From Panax quinquefolius (lineage: Eukaryota > Streptophyta > Magnoliopsida > Apiales > Araliaceae), in NCBI GenBank assembly GCA_020205615.1, contig CM035170.1, positions 120,165,674 to 120,229,673 on the forward strand: a stretch of DNA of 64,000 nucleotides, given 5' to 3'. The notes beneath the pieces were generated by a model. The model made no database searches. It was given only the letters and a program-made list of their open reading frames with translations, and was not told the DNA's origin. The stretch's first letter is position 1; each line of letters opens with the position of its first letter. Positions 12,554 to 23,160 of the stretch are shown here, one piece after another. Made by a program: the position numbers and the translations under genes.

Positions 12554-14924
12554 TGTAAAACCCCAACTTTTGAATAAAGATGAATTTTCTATAAATATTA
12601 TTTTGAATATTATGGAGTGAAATTGATATAATAGTTGGGGTAATATTTATAAATTTTGCAAAAGTACGCAAGTTTGTTATATAATATTCATTAATGGGAA
12701 ATATTCGCTTTTAACAGGGAATATTAGTACAACCAAGACAATCATTGGTGGACCTTATAATCTAAATTATTGTTTGATCGAGAAAACGCGACAAAATACT
12801 TTATGAAAATAACTTGGCGGAAGTTTTACTGTTAATCGTCAAACACCCTTGTTAAAAGTACAATAATACGCTGTGGTCGTGATAAGTAGACACCTTGTAT
12901 TAATTATTGATGCTTAAGTGATAAGTCACTCATTTTGTTGGTATTATTAATGTAATAATACGTAAAATCTTTTATATAAAATGTAATACTTTTATAAAGT
13001 TATTCTATAAATAGAATATATTATATTCTATTATGCATAGTGTGCGTATAAAGATCTCGCATAGTGTTTTTGCATAGTAAATTTTTTTTATATATAAAAT
13101 GTAATACTTTTATAAAGCTATCTGCTTTATTAGACAATAATTAATATATTATATTTTATTATGCATAAAGTTTGCATAGAAAATCTTTTATAAAGTTATT
13201 CGCTTTTATTAGATTATAAATAGAATATATTATATTTTATTTTGTTTTAAATATGGACCGTTAGATTAAAAGTAATCAATCTCGAATGCTCATGAGTTAG
13301 TTACTATGCATTCCATTTTTCTATAAATAGAAGCTCATTTATTCATTATTTTCTTACTTAATTCAATTAAACTCTGAAAAGATAAACTATAGAGATAAAG
13401 AAAAAAGTATTCTGCTACTTCACTACTTATATATCCAGTACTCTTCTTCTTAAGGTAGGAAATATTATTTGTTATATTCGTAAGGGATATTATTATTTTG
13501 TATTTGAAAAGAGAACTTCTGTTATTCCATTTCTTTATTATTCTGTTAGAATAACCTCAGTATACGCTGAATACCCTATAATGTGGTGACATTCTTCTAT
13601 TATTCTCGTTTTATTATTCCGTTGGAACATCCTCGTCATATTATACTGCCGGACCGGTTCCGCTTTTAATTATTCTGTCTTTTATTTTTCGTTGAACATC
13701 CTCGTTCGTGCTTTTACGCCTGACTTGGTTCCGCCTTTATTATTTCATTCTTTATTATTCTCGTTGGAACATCCTCGCTTGCAGTGATTTTCACCGACTT
13801 GGTTCCATTATTATTATTCTGTTGAATAACTCACGCCATCACAATCGCATTTATGGTGATTTCTCTTGTTATTCCATTCCTTATTATTCTCGGTTTGGTT
13901 AAAATTTTGACTTCTATACTCCATGAAATTAGTGGAATATCCTCGATAATCAAGGCTTCATCCAAAGATCTTTTCATGGAAATATTCTTATGAGCATTCT
14001 TGAATTTTACTCTACAAAGCGTTATGATCACGTTGACAATTTGGACGTTATTAGTTCCCTAATAAATTAATTCTTGAACTTGTTTTATCAATTTTATATC
14101 ATTGTCATCATCCTCATGTTTATATTTTTTGAAAGTCATATGTGGCTTCAGAAGTGCATAGATGGACTTTGTATGATTATGACCAGAGGATTATTCGGTG
14201 TAATCACGACCGTAATGTTATAAATGATGTGGTAAAAGTCCTCATCGTCTGCAGAGTGAATCGATGGACAATTGTTGGCATGATCACGACCATTAATAAA
14301 TACACAAATATTCTTGGCCAGTGGTATGGATAATTGTGGTCGTGATACTAAAGAATATCCTTGGCCGTAGTGCGGGGTGATTCGATGATGTGAATATTTA
14401 TTCAAATTGAGTCTCAAATGATAATAAAGATGAAAAACCTTTTAAATCATAAAAGACGATAGATTTTATTTTCTACTCGACTTTTTAATGGATTGCATTG
14501 TTCACCAAGCAGCTTAAACTTGATGTCTATTATATTTTATCGCTTAACATTGTTGGAGACTAATGATAATTTATTCTCGCATTATCTTAGTCATAATATT
14601 TCTTCTTATCGGCTAATTGAGTTCACCCTTTCTTTCACCGTTTCTCTTCAGAAATGAGAATATAAATTTTACGAGTGTAACTGAGTGATGGTCCGTAAGA
14701 TAAGATTAGTAGTCCCTCACTATTCTCGAAATAAAGTGATAATAATTGAATGAGGACTCTTTTGAGTTTGATAATCTCTAAGAGATAATATTCAGATTCA
14801 AACTCACAGTTTATGTTTATCGTATTATACACCTATAATTGTATTAGTAAGTTGATTTGAATTTTGTACTATGATCCGACGACCCAAGACAACAAGGATG
14901 TATACCTAATTTCAAAAGTACACA
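12554..14924 (+). mobile_element. Solo LTR, family A copy 3, plus orientation
   Basis: This is the reverse orientation of copies 1 and 2. It starts TGTAAAACCCCAAC and ends near GGATGTATACCTAATTTC...GTACACA, a degraded version of the usual GGGGGCGTCACA end. A plus-strand TATAAATA lies at 13322-13329. The flanks are A-rich (AAAAT before; AAAAT or AAATA after), so a target duplication is plausible but not decisive. No internal domain follows. Length is about 2.37 kb, like the other copies. Confidence 0.75.
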
Positions 14925-15260
14925 AAATAAGTAAAATATATTTTAAAGTATAATATAAATTATAAAAATTAGCCAAAAAACAAGAAAATAAATAAATAAA
15001 ATGCAAATTTTTTTAATAAAAATTAAAAATGCAGTTTTTTTTATAAAAACGTATTTTTTTTTTTAATAAAAAAAACGCAAATTTTGTTAAAAAATTTCTT
15101 TTTTTATTAAAAAAATAATTAAAACGCACTTTTTTTTTAATAAAAATAATTGTTTTTATTTATTTTATTTTAAAAAAAATTAAACCGCAGTTATTTTTAA
15201 TAAAAATAAAAAAATACAGTTTTTTTTAATAAAAGTAAATAAAAACGCAGTTTTTTCTAA
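14925..15260. repeat. Degenerate tandem of T-run/AATAAAAA/ACGCA units
   Basis: About ten imperfect units alternate poly-T, AATAAAAA and ACGCAG/TGCAG. The composition resembles the interior of the large palindrome at 63.1-64.0 kb. With the arm at 12300-12540 it may be the remains of one foldback element split by the LTR between them. Confidence 0.55.
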
Positions 15261-15990
15261 TAAAAAAATTGCGTTTAAAGTGAACTGAACGTACAAGATA
15301 ATAGAAGATGCCAAGGCCTTCATCTCGACTAATTATTTCTTGCCGCCCCACACGTACGGTCTGCTTGTTCGTTCGTTCTGGACGTCGGACGGTACAACCA
15401 AGCCACAATTATTTATATTTTCCCCACAAAATCTGCCACAAATTAGGAACATTATTATTGTCAAAACATGTATAAGATAATTTATTATTCATCACAGAAT
15501 CTTGGTCGAATTTTTTATTTTTTATTAATTCTTGGACTAAAGTGTAATTACAATTATTTAGTGAAATTAATTATAATTAATATTTATTTTGAATATTATT
15601 ATTAATTAATAATATCTAAATAAGTATTGGAGTCAAAAAAGTAACCCTTAGGACTACATTCCTACCCTAATATGAATCAGATTAATAAGAGATGGCAAGG
15701 ATCAATGTTATTATATAAAAGGAAATAGATACTAGTTAATAACAAATTTCGAACTCTCTCTCTCTCTCAATCTAAAAAAACACAGTTAGGATTTTTTGGA
15801 GAAGGGTGGCCACACTTCAGATTATTGTAAGGAGATGAGGATACGAGAGACTATACAAAATTTTCAAACTTGTTAATCAACCAAGTCCAAGGTAACAAAT
15901 TCGTATATATATTTGTTGTTTCTGAGTTTGTAGCACAAGAGGCAACAATCCTTTTCCTAAATTAATCATCAAGAAATTCGTCGTATAAGA
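15261..15990 (+). promoter_or_regulatory. Upstream region of the F-box gene
   Basis: A plant-type TATA box TATATAAA is at 15712-15719. About 30-40 bp downstream begins a CT-rich leader (CTCTCTCTCTCTC near 15755), as expected for a transcription start. A GTAACA donor-like site near 15890 and a TTTGTAG acceptor-like site near 15933 could remove a short leader intron, but this is only a possibility. The coding start is the ATG at 15991. Confidence 0.5.
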
Positions 15991-17181
15991 ATGGAGGGGG
16001 TACTATTTGATATTTTTTCCCATCTTCCTGCAAAATCCATCTTCAAATTCGCAGCAATTTCAAAACAATGCAATGAATTTCCAACCGACAATTTCTTCGC
16101 CAAAACACAATGCAAAAACATGGAGCCTAAAGATGATCAAAGTTTCTTTCTTGAGCCAAAATTTCCCCATAATTCTAACCCAACCGCCCTAGAACTACAC
16201 CCTTTATCTAATATTGATGAATCTTCATGTGGAATTCCTCAAGAGTCCCTCGACTTCCTAAGAAACATTGGCCCTGTTCTTGCTTCCAGCAACGGGTTAC
16301 TCTGTTGCAGAAACTTAAACCAAGGGGAATACCCTCTATTAGTATGCAATCCAGCTACACAAACATGGCTGCCACTGGTTAAACCCGCCAATGATTTTAA
16401 TCCGACAACAGGATTGAATATTGTGTTTGAATGCAATGGTCATGCTTCGAATTATTTTACGTTGATGGTCGTTTTACCAGAGTCTGAACACTGGGATACT
16501 TCAAAATCGAATTGTAAAATTTATTCGCCTGGCAAAAGGATATGGGAAGAGGTAGGAGAGATAATTGTTGGGCCGAGAGAGATTCAATATCAGATGCCTG
16601 TTTATCTCGGTGGCAAAGTTTATTTTATTTCGGATTGTGGCAATTACTTAACCACAAATAGTCCCTTTTATTGGCCATACATAGTGTGTTATAATATCAA
16701 CAACTCCGTGTCAAAATTCTTGAAAATACCAAAGGCGGCGAGAAAGGGACTTGTGCATGACCAAAGTTGCATGGTGGCCATTTTCAAGTTTAAAGATCCA
16801 ACAACTTGTTTGGAATCAATTTGTCTGGTGAAATTGATGAAATTGGTGTTTAGCGTATGGGTTTTAATGGAAGAAGATGATTCGGGCAAGTGGAAGAGGA
16901 TTATGAAAGCGGGTGTGAAAGGCATGGGGTTGAACAAGGAAGCAACGATATCAGGGTTCACAATTTTGAATGGGAATTTGCTCCTCGTTGCAACCGAAGA
17001 GGAAGTTTATCGTTACAATTTGAGTGGTGATCAGAGAAGTCGCAGCAGCGTAAAAGCTGAAAAAATTGGTTGGCATGAATGTGGGAGGAGGAGTGTCATC
17101 TTCCATTCTTATTCCAACACTCTTCGTTCATGTGGAGATGCTGCAATGCCATTGCCCGACTTTTACTCCTTAAAAAAATAG
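15991..17181 (+). CDS. F-box family protein
   Basis: This is an intact single-exon frame of 396 residues. Residues about 1-45 form a short, degenerate F-box (LFDIFSHLPAKSIFKFAAIS followed by FAKTQCKNM), the part of such proteins that binds SKP1 in SCF ubiquitin ligases. Residues about 95-125 carry the LASSNGLLCC and VCNPATQTWLPL motifs typical of plant F-box proteins with a C-terminal associated beta-propeller-like region. The rest shows hydrophobic/aromatic spacing consistent with that domain (IYSPGKRIWEEVGE, YLGGKVYFISD). The expected role is substrate recognition for ubiquitination in cytosol or nucleus; the substrate is unknown. No leading proline-rich start (LPxDL) precedes the box, so either the F-box is truncated at its N-terminus or the start is correct for a divergent member. 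Single-exon structure is common in this family. I assign the family with confidence, but no orthologue. Confidence 0.88.
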   Translation: MEGVLFDIFSHLPAKSIFKFAAISKQCNEFPTDNFFAKTQCKNMEPKDDQSFFLEPKFPHNSNPTALELHPLSNIDESSCGIPQESLDFLRNIGPVLASSNGLLCCRNLNQGEYPLLVCNPATQTWLPLVKPANDFNPTTGLNIVFECNGHASNYFTLMVVLPESEHWDTSKSNCKIYSPGKRIWEEVGEIIVGPREIQYQMPVYLGGKVYFISDCGNYLTTNSPFYWPYIVCYNINNSVSKFLKIPKAARKGLVHDQSCMVAIFKFKDPTTCLESICLVKLMKLVFSVWVLMEEDDSGKWKRIMKAGVKGMGLNKEATISGFTILNGNLLLVATEEEVYRYNLSGDQRSRSSVKAEKIGWHECGRRSVIFHSYSNTLRSCGDAAMPLPDFYSLKK

Positions 17182-18909
17182 TTTGATTTTTCCTCGTACT
17201 ATATAAATTTTATTGTTTCATAGTCATCTTAATTTTGTGCTTTTAAATATTTTAAATTGACTTTTAAAAATATTAAATAATTTGGAATAGAGAGAGTATA
17301 TGCTTATGACAGATGAATTATTAATTTGTTTATTGTTACCCTTTAGAAACGGAGACGAGCACAAATAATTCATACATAAAACACAAGTAGATTAAGTATA
17401 CAACTTTTGTTAGAATATCAAAATTAATACACACAACCACCTACTTTTGTACAATACGTACATAAGTAGATTAATGATTAATTTGATTGTAGATTCTATA
17501 CATGTGATTATGGGAAAATATTCACAGGTAAATATTTACTAAATGATTCTAGTGATTCCTTAAACTAATACCTTCTAAATATTATTTCAACAGTCTAAAT
17601 TGAATAACGAGAAATAAAATTGTTAACGCCAAATTTTGTACGTATCATCAAAATAAAAAACTGTAAATTAATAATTTCAATTAATAGTTGATAGATTTCT
17701 TCTCAAATTAAAGTTCATTATTCCACCAAATAAGGAAACGCAATCTTACTTTAATAAGAACTCTCCTACTGTCAAAATAAATATATATAATGGGTCAACA
17801 CCAAATCTAGTTCATTAAATAAATTGGGCTACACCTAAACCCAAATAATAACACCCACCAAAATAAAAAATATTTATTTTAAAATAATATAGCACACTAT
17901 ATAAATTTTAATCTTTGTCTACATATATTTTCTTTATTTGTATAATGCTATCAGAATGAATGTTTGGGTAGTGGTTAGTATGAAGTTAACTTTGATCAAT
18001 CGAATTAATATAAGATCGACACGCAGCATTTGCGAGAGGTGATCTCTGCTTTACGCGTTTATCGTATCAGATTGGCTAATCGACCAACATACCATGAAAT
18101 TAACTTCATGATAACCAGATCCGAATGTTTGTGTTCCGACATTTCTATGGTAAGTATAAATTAAGGGTCCGTGTTTAAGTTCAAAGCAAAACATAAGTAG
18201 TACTACTACTCCATATGGTTTTGACAATGTCAAAATATTCTTCCGGGTTCTATTTTTTATTTCTACTTCTATTTTTTTTTTTTTGAAATCAGAAGTAGAA
18301 AATAGTATTTTGTAATTGTTTCTGTTTTGAAAAAAGTGGAAGCAAAATTTAATTTGACAGCAAAAAGATGGGGAAAAAAACAAAAAAATTGTTTCTTGAA
18401 TTTTGACAATAAAAGAAGTCATTCTTAATGAGATCTAGACATCGAACCTTGTTAGTTAACAACGAAATTTTAAACTCTTCCTTTTTATAAAAATAAATAA
18501 AACTCACATTTGAATAAAATTATTAAACAAGTGAAAGTAAATAAAAATATAAATTTATGAAAAAAAATAGTTATCAAACGAACGATTACACTTGCAAATT
18601 AATTTGGAAAATGTAAAATTACTAGTAGTAGTATATATATTGCATGTGTTTATCAATTTGTACCCAGAGAAAAAGTCTAATAAACTCGTGTCACTTGTAG
18701 GAACCATATATATATATATATAGAAGGAATTATATATATTCACCAATATATATATAGACGAAACTAATTATTCCAAAATCTAAGCATTGATCCCGGCCCC
18801 CCGGCAAAACTGTGCTCTCTCCCCTTAAAACTCTTTTTGAAAGTACCAGCTCCTTAATATATTAATTCTCTGATCTTCCAATTAATAATATAAGAAATTA
18901 AGAAAGATC
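17182..18909. other. Intergenic region between the F-box and small membrane-protein genes
   Basis: No gene recognised. It contains the 3' region of the F-box gene, a Mutator-like MITE at 17967-18122, a small hairpin near 18255-18310 (TTTCTACTTCTATTTT and its complement around a T run), and (TA)n-rich DNA at 18625-18760. A minus-strand open frame at 18051-18422 overlaps the MITE and is not credible. Confidence 0.6.
17958..18131. mobile_element. Mutator-like foldback MITE, copy 1 (9-bp TSD)
   Basis: The element is 17967-18122, bounded by GGTAGTGGTTAGTATGAAGT and the inverted end ACTTCATGATAACCAGATCC. GAATGTTTG is repeated directly on both sides (17958-17966 and 18123-18131). A 9-bp duplication is the signature of Mutator-superfamily insertion. 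It is non-coding. Sister copies are at 60439-60586 and 61815-61960. Confidence 0.82.
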
Positions 18910-19599
18910 ATGTATAGATCCGTGAGCTCAACCCGAGTACCTGATGAATACTTCAAGTCGTCGGCACCGGCATCATCATCATCATCGTCAAAGGTGTTAC
19001 CGGTGAGAGCTTTGTCATTGGAAAGTACAAATAATAATAATAATGAGTTGTCACTGTCGGAGGTGGCTAAGAAAGAAAAAGCTCGTCTTAAATTTGCTGA
19101 AAATGCCGTTCATCTCATCCCTTTTGTCCTCCTTTTATGTGCTTTCGTCCTCTGGTTCGTTTCAAATCCAGGTGTGTATATATATATGTATGTATGATCT
19201 ACCATTACTACTCCAAACTTAATTCTTCTCTAATTTATACCTACAAAAAGACATGTACTCTCATATTAAAAATATTATAGAATTTTATACTATGTACTAG
19301 CTATAAATAAAGGAATAAGAATTATGCTATATATCTATGATCTATATATATATATATATATATCGATGGATCTGTATAGTCATGATTAATTAATTAATTT
19401 GAAATGAACATGCATGCATGCAGACGTTGATCTGCCGATGAAAGGAGATTCAATTGCTGCAAGAATAGAAGGATTGACACTTGAAGGTGACATTGATAGC
19501 GATGGTACCCAAAGAGGAACTGTTTTACAAGACTTAGATTTGGGAGATCATGTACGTACTACTGATCATGATGAAGATCGCAGACGTCCGATCCTCTAA
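18910..19599 (+). CDS. Small single-pass membrane protein, two exons
   Basis: Exon 1 is 18910-19171, joined to exon 2 at 19424-19599. The donor CAG|GTGTGT and acceptor TGCAG|AC keep the frame and create an Asp codon across the junction. The product is 145 residues. Residues 1-50 are Ser/Asn-rich (poly-Ser at 21-27, poly-Asn at 41-45). Residues 51-66 are basic and charged (AKKEKARLKFAEN). Residues about 67-84 are one strongly hydrophobic helix (HLIPFVLLLCAFVLWF). Residues 88-145 are an acidic hydrophilic tail ending DEDRRRPIL. There is no cleavable signal peptide, so it is probably a membrane-anchored protein with the basic side cytosolic. I do not recognise a named family and give no function. 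Splicing is inferred from sequence only. Confidence 0.72.
19172..19423 (+). other. Intron of the small membrane-protein gene
   Basis: This 252-bp GT-AG intron is T/A-rich with TA microsatellites and a TTAATTAATT-rich zone before the acceptor TGCATGCATGCAG. Removal restores one reading frame across the two flanking open frames. Confidence 0.72.
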
Positions 19600-19756
19600 A
19601 CTTCAGAAGTTCTAATTAATAGTATAACTTTCTTTGGTTGTTTTTTAAGTTTTCTTTTCTAATTAATTAATTTCTAAGAATTACCTTTTAATTCTAATTA
19701 TTAATTTAGATTTGCAGCTATTCATGTTTCTTTTAAATTTCAGCAAATTAATTAAG

Positions 19757-20046
19757 TACTCCCCTCGTTCCTTAATATAGGTCGTTTTTGTATACGCGTA
19801 TGTTAATTGAAATTAAGGAAATGATTGAAAAACATTAACTATATTATCAATTGTCTATAATACCCTTCATCTCACATTATCTCATAAATATGGATCAAAA
19901 AATTAGGTGGAGTAATAAGGGGCAATTTGGAAAAAATAGTGATCAATTCTCCTAGATAACCACAAACGACATATAATTAGAAATAACAAATAAAAATTCT
20001 AAAACGACCTACATATAGAAATGTACATATAGAAATGGAGGGAGTA
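19757..20046. mobile_element. Stowaway-like MITE
   Basis: The element is 19759-20044 (286 bp) and lies between two TA dinucleotides. Its ends are CTCCCCTCGTTCC and the inverse GGAGGGAG. The subterminal GGTCGTTTTTG pairs with the inverse TAAAACGACC. TA target duplications and CTCCCTCC-type ends are typical of Tc1/mariner-derived Stowaway elements. It lies just downstream of the membrane-protein gene. Confidence 0.8.
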
Positions 20047-20140
20047 CTATAAGATTTGAAAGTACGTAATTAATTAATGTACCAGAAGATATATGTAAGA
20101 CCCCGAATTTTATGAAATAAAAGTATTCAATTTTTTATAA

Positions 20141-20234
20141 TTACTATTCATGAGTTACTATTCATGAGTTACTATTCACGAGTTACTATTCACGAGTTAC
20201 TATTCGCAAGTTAGTATTCACGAGTACTATTCAT
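20141..20234 (+). repeat. 14-bp tandem repeat TTACTATTCATGAG
   Basis: About six imperfect copies of TTACTATTCAYGAG occur head to tail, with an occasional base change or short deletion. The same motif recurs inverted at about 38860-39060 and 24200-24280, so it belongs to family B LTRs. Confidence 0.85.
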
Positions 20235-22504
20235 GAAGCATGATAAATTTTTTCGTAAGAATGCATTACTCAATAATTGTTACAGTAATTACTGTTCAAT
20301 ATTTTATTTTATTAATTCAATAATTGCTACGTTGATATTTTATATTATTGGTGTTTCAATAATTGTCACGGTACAGTATTTTCCATTATCGGATCAATAA
20401 TCCATATTATTTGGATAATATTATTAGATAGCATTATTGGTAATGTCTAGAAAGTTCTGTCAAGGAGAGATTTGGTCATCTAATTGCTCGCCAGTAAGGA
20501 GAAATCCTTATTGGAAAGCCCCCACTTTCTTGGGAACTGCCTGGTTATCAGTATTGTGATTCTGTAATATTATTTGTGAATAATTAATTATTGATTTATA
20601 TGATAAAAAAAATATTCATTTTATGTGATTATAGATGGAGAAAATTTTTAATGTGACAATTGTTGAAAATTGATATTTTATCTTTTCTGATAAAATATAT
20701 TATTATATTACAGTAATATAATAATGGTCATATTTTTACAATTAATGTGTGATATATGAATAAATGAGGAAGAAGAGTAGTTTTGTTGCATTAAATGCTA
20801 AACACATGTTTTGTGTGTTACAAAAAGTATTTAACACGTGTTAAACATGATGGTGTACACAAATTTTGACTGAAATCTGATTATAGCTTGTAAAATCGTT
20901 CGTTTATGGATTTCGGTCAATTTCTGTTTGGAATTTGGAGAAACTTTCTTCTGCAAAGTTGTAGATAATGGAATTTCCTATGAAAAGGACATGTGGTTCG
21001 AATTTTTCTGATACAAAGGCTATTTATTATGAATTATTAAAGTTCTGAAGTTCCAGAATAATTAATTTTTGGAAGTTTTAATTATTTTATTTAAGAAAAA
21101 CATTTTTTACACTTTGGTGGGCCCCACTTGCATGTGTTAAATTGCTGAATTCAGATTCAAAGGTGTGCTAAGGAAATTTTATTATAAATAATATTATTTT
21201 AATAAATTTTCTGCTTTAGTGTTCTAAGCAATTTTCTATAAATAGGTGCTTAGGTTAGAATTGAAAATCACACCAGAAACTGAAGTTTTTTTTCTCTCTA
21301 TATTATCGAGCGTATTTTTGTGAGTATTTAGATATCTTGAGTGTTGCTATACGGTGCAAGTTCTCTTCAGCGTTATATCCGATATTCCAGTTAGAAATAC
21401 TGCTCTTTTGAGGTAAGGGATAATAAGGGATTTTAAGGGTTATTATATTTTTCAGTTTCGTACTTTTTCCAACCTTCAAAAATTCTGAAAAAATTTGAAA
21501 TGATAGTTTGATGAGTTTTATTGATTATGTCCGAAAATGGGAATTTTTGGATGTATAGATTAGGGATTATGAATTTTATGAGAAAAGACTATTTTAAAAG
21601 TAAACCCTTATAACTCATTGTGGTTAACTCCAAAATTGATGAAATTTTTATTGGGAGTACATCTATATAATATCAGTATACCCTGTGAATTTCAGAATTT
21701 TTGGATAAAAGTACAATTTATGATAAATGTCTGAATATTCGGTGGTTTTGGCCATATGAAAAATAGTAAATGAATTTTAAAAATTCCGAGAAAAATATAT
21801 GTTCAATATGGGACTATATTATGCTAAATCCCAGAAAAGAAATATTTTTGTAACTGATTTGATATTTTTTTTTATGAAAATGTTCTAGTTATGAGTAAAT
21901 GAATTAAATATGTTATGTGAAGTAAGAAAATTGGAAAATATGATTTTATGGCTTGAGAATCATATATGAGGTATATGCAGATTTTTGATGAGAATTTTGG
22001 TTATTGGTGATAAAATTTTATGAGTTTGGCATTTTAAGATGATTAAATGCATTAATAAGTAAAGTGTAAACAATCAAAATTAATTGTTTATAAGTTTAAG
22101 AAATGATTAAAATATTATTGTAATATTAATAATATTAAGATTTTGATATTATTAAGTGATTTATAATATTTGGATTAAGGTGTTATGAAATTATTGATTT
22201 ATGAATCTTACTCTTGAGATTAAATCTATATGTTGAATATATTGTTTTTATTATCATATATAACATTCTTATAACCCTAATGATGATATTTCTCTTTGAC
22301 TTGAGTGTAAAGATGGGTAGATTATTGGAATGATCGTGACTATAGGTTCTCTTTGGCCAGTAGTGCAAAGTTGAATTGTTGACTGGTATGATCATGACCA
22401 TTGAATTTATAATTGAATATCTTTAGCTAATTAAGTGCAAAGGTGAATTGATCAATATATATGGTTATAATTATGGTTTATATAAATTCTGAAATGATTC
22501 TTTG

Positions 22505-22710
22505 AGATATGAATATCTTTGGCCTGTAGTGCAAAGATCAATTATTGATGAATATCTTTGGTCCGTAGTGTAAAGATGACCCGTTGTTGAATATCTTTAG
22601 CATGTAGTGCAAAGATGACTTGTTGTTAAATATCTTTGGCATGTAGTGCAAAGATGAACTGTTGATGAATATCTTTGGCCCGTGGTGCAAAGATGAATTT
22701 ATTAGTATGA
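22505..22710 (+). repeat. 39-bp minisatellite in family B LTR
   Basis: Five units of about 39 bp each contain TGAATATCTTTGGC, TAGTGCAAAGATGA and a variable TTGTTG spacer. The inverted copy at 37300-37650 holds about nine units, so the array has changed length between copies. Confidence 0.85.
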
Positions 22711-23160
22711 TTATGAACATGAACTGTGATTTGGTATAACCATGATCTTCGATGTTTCAGGTAAAGACAGGTGATGAAAATTATCTTCGTCTTGGATGCG
22801 AAGAGGAATTTAGAATCACAATTATGATTATGAGTTATTCATATGATTGTGGAAAAGAACCGTTGATTGATGTTACAGGGATAAAACATTGTTGATAGAC
22901 TTTTAACGTGGAGAAGATAATAAACTTTATAGTCTATTTGACTCTTCTAATGAATTGCTCGTTCCGCTGCAACTATGGTTGAAAAGTTTTATTATCTACC
23001 ATATGTTATAAATCTCTGATTTATTACGGATGAACTCTATTGATAATGTAATTATCTTTAGTCATAATATTCTTTACTGAGCTAGTTGTGCTCACCCTTT
23101 TGCTTCACAATTCCTTTCAGGTAATAAGAGTGTAGCTGGGTCGAGCGAGAATAATAGGGG

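Noticed and set aside
18255..18310. Small hairpin around a T run, considered as a microRNA precursor
   Set aside because: Arms of about 20 bp are too short, the loop is a homopolymer, and nothing marks a mature small RNA.
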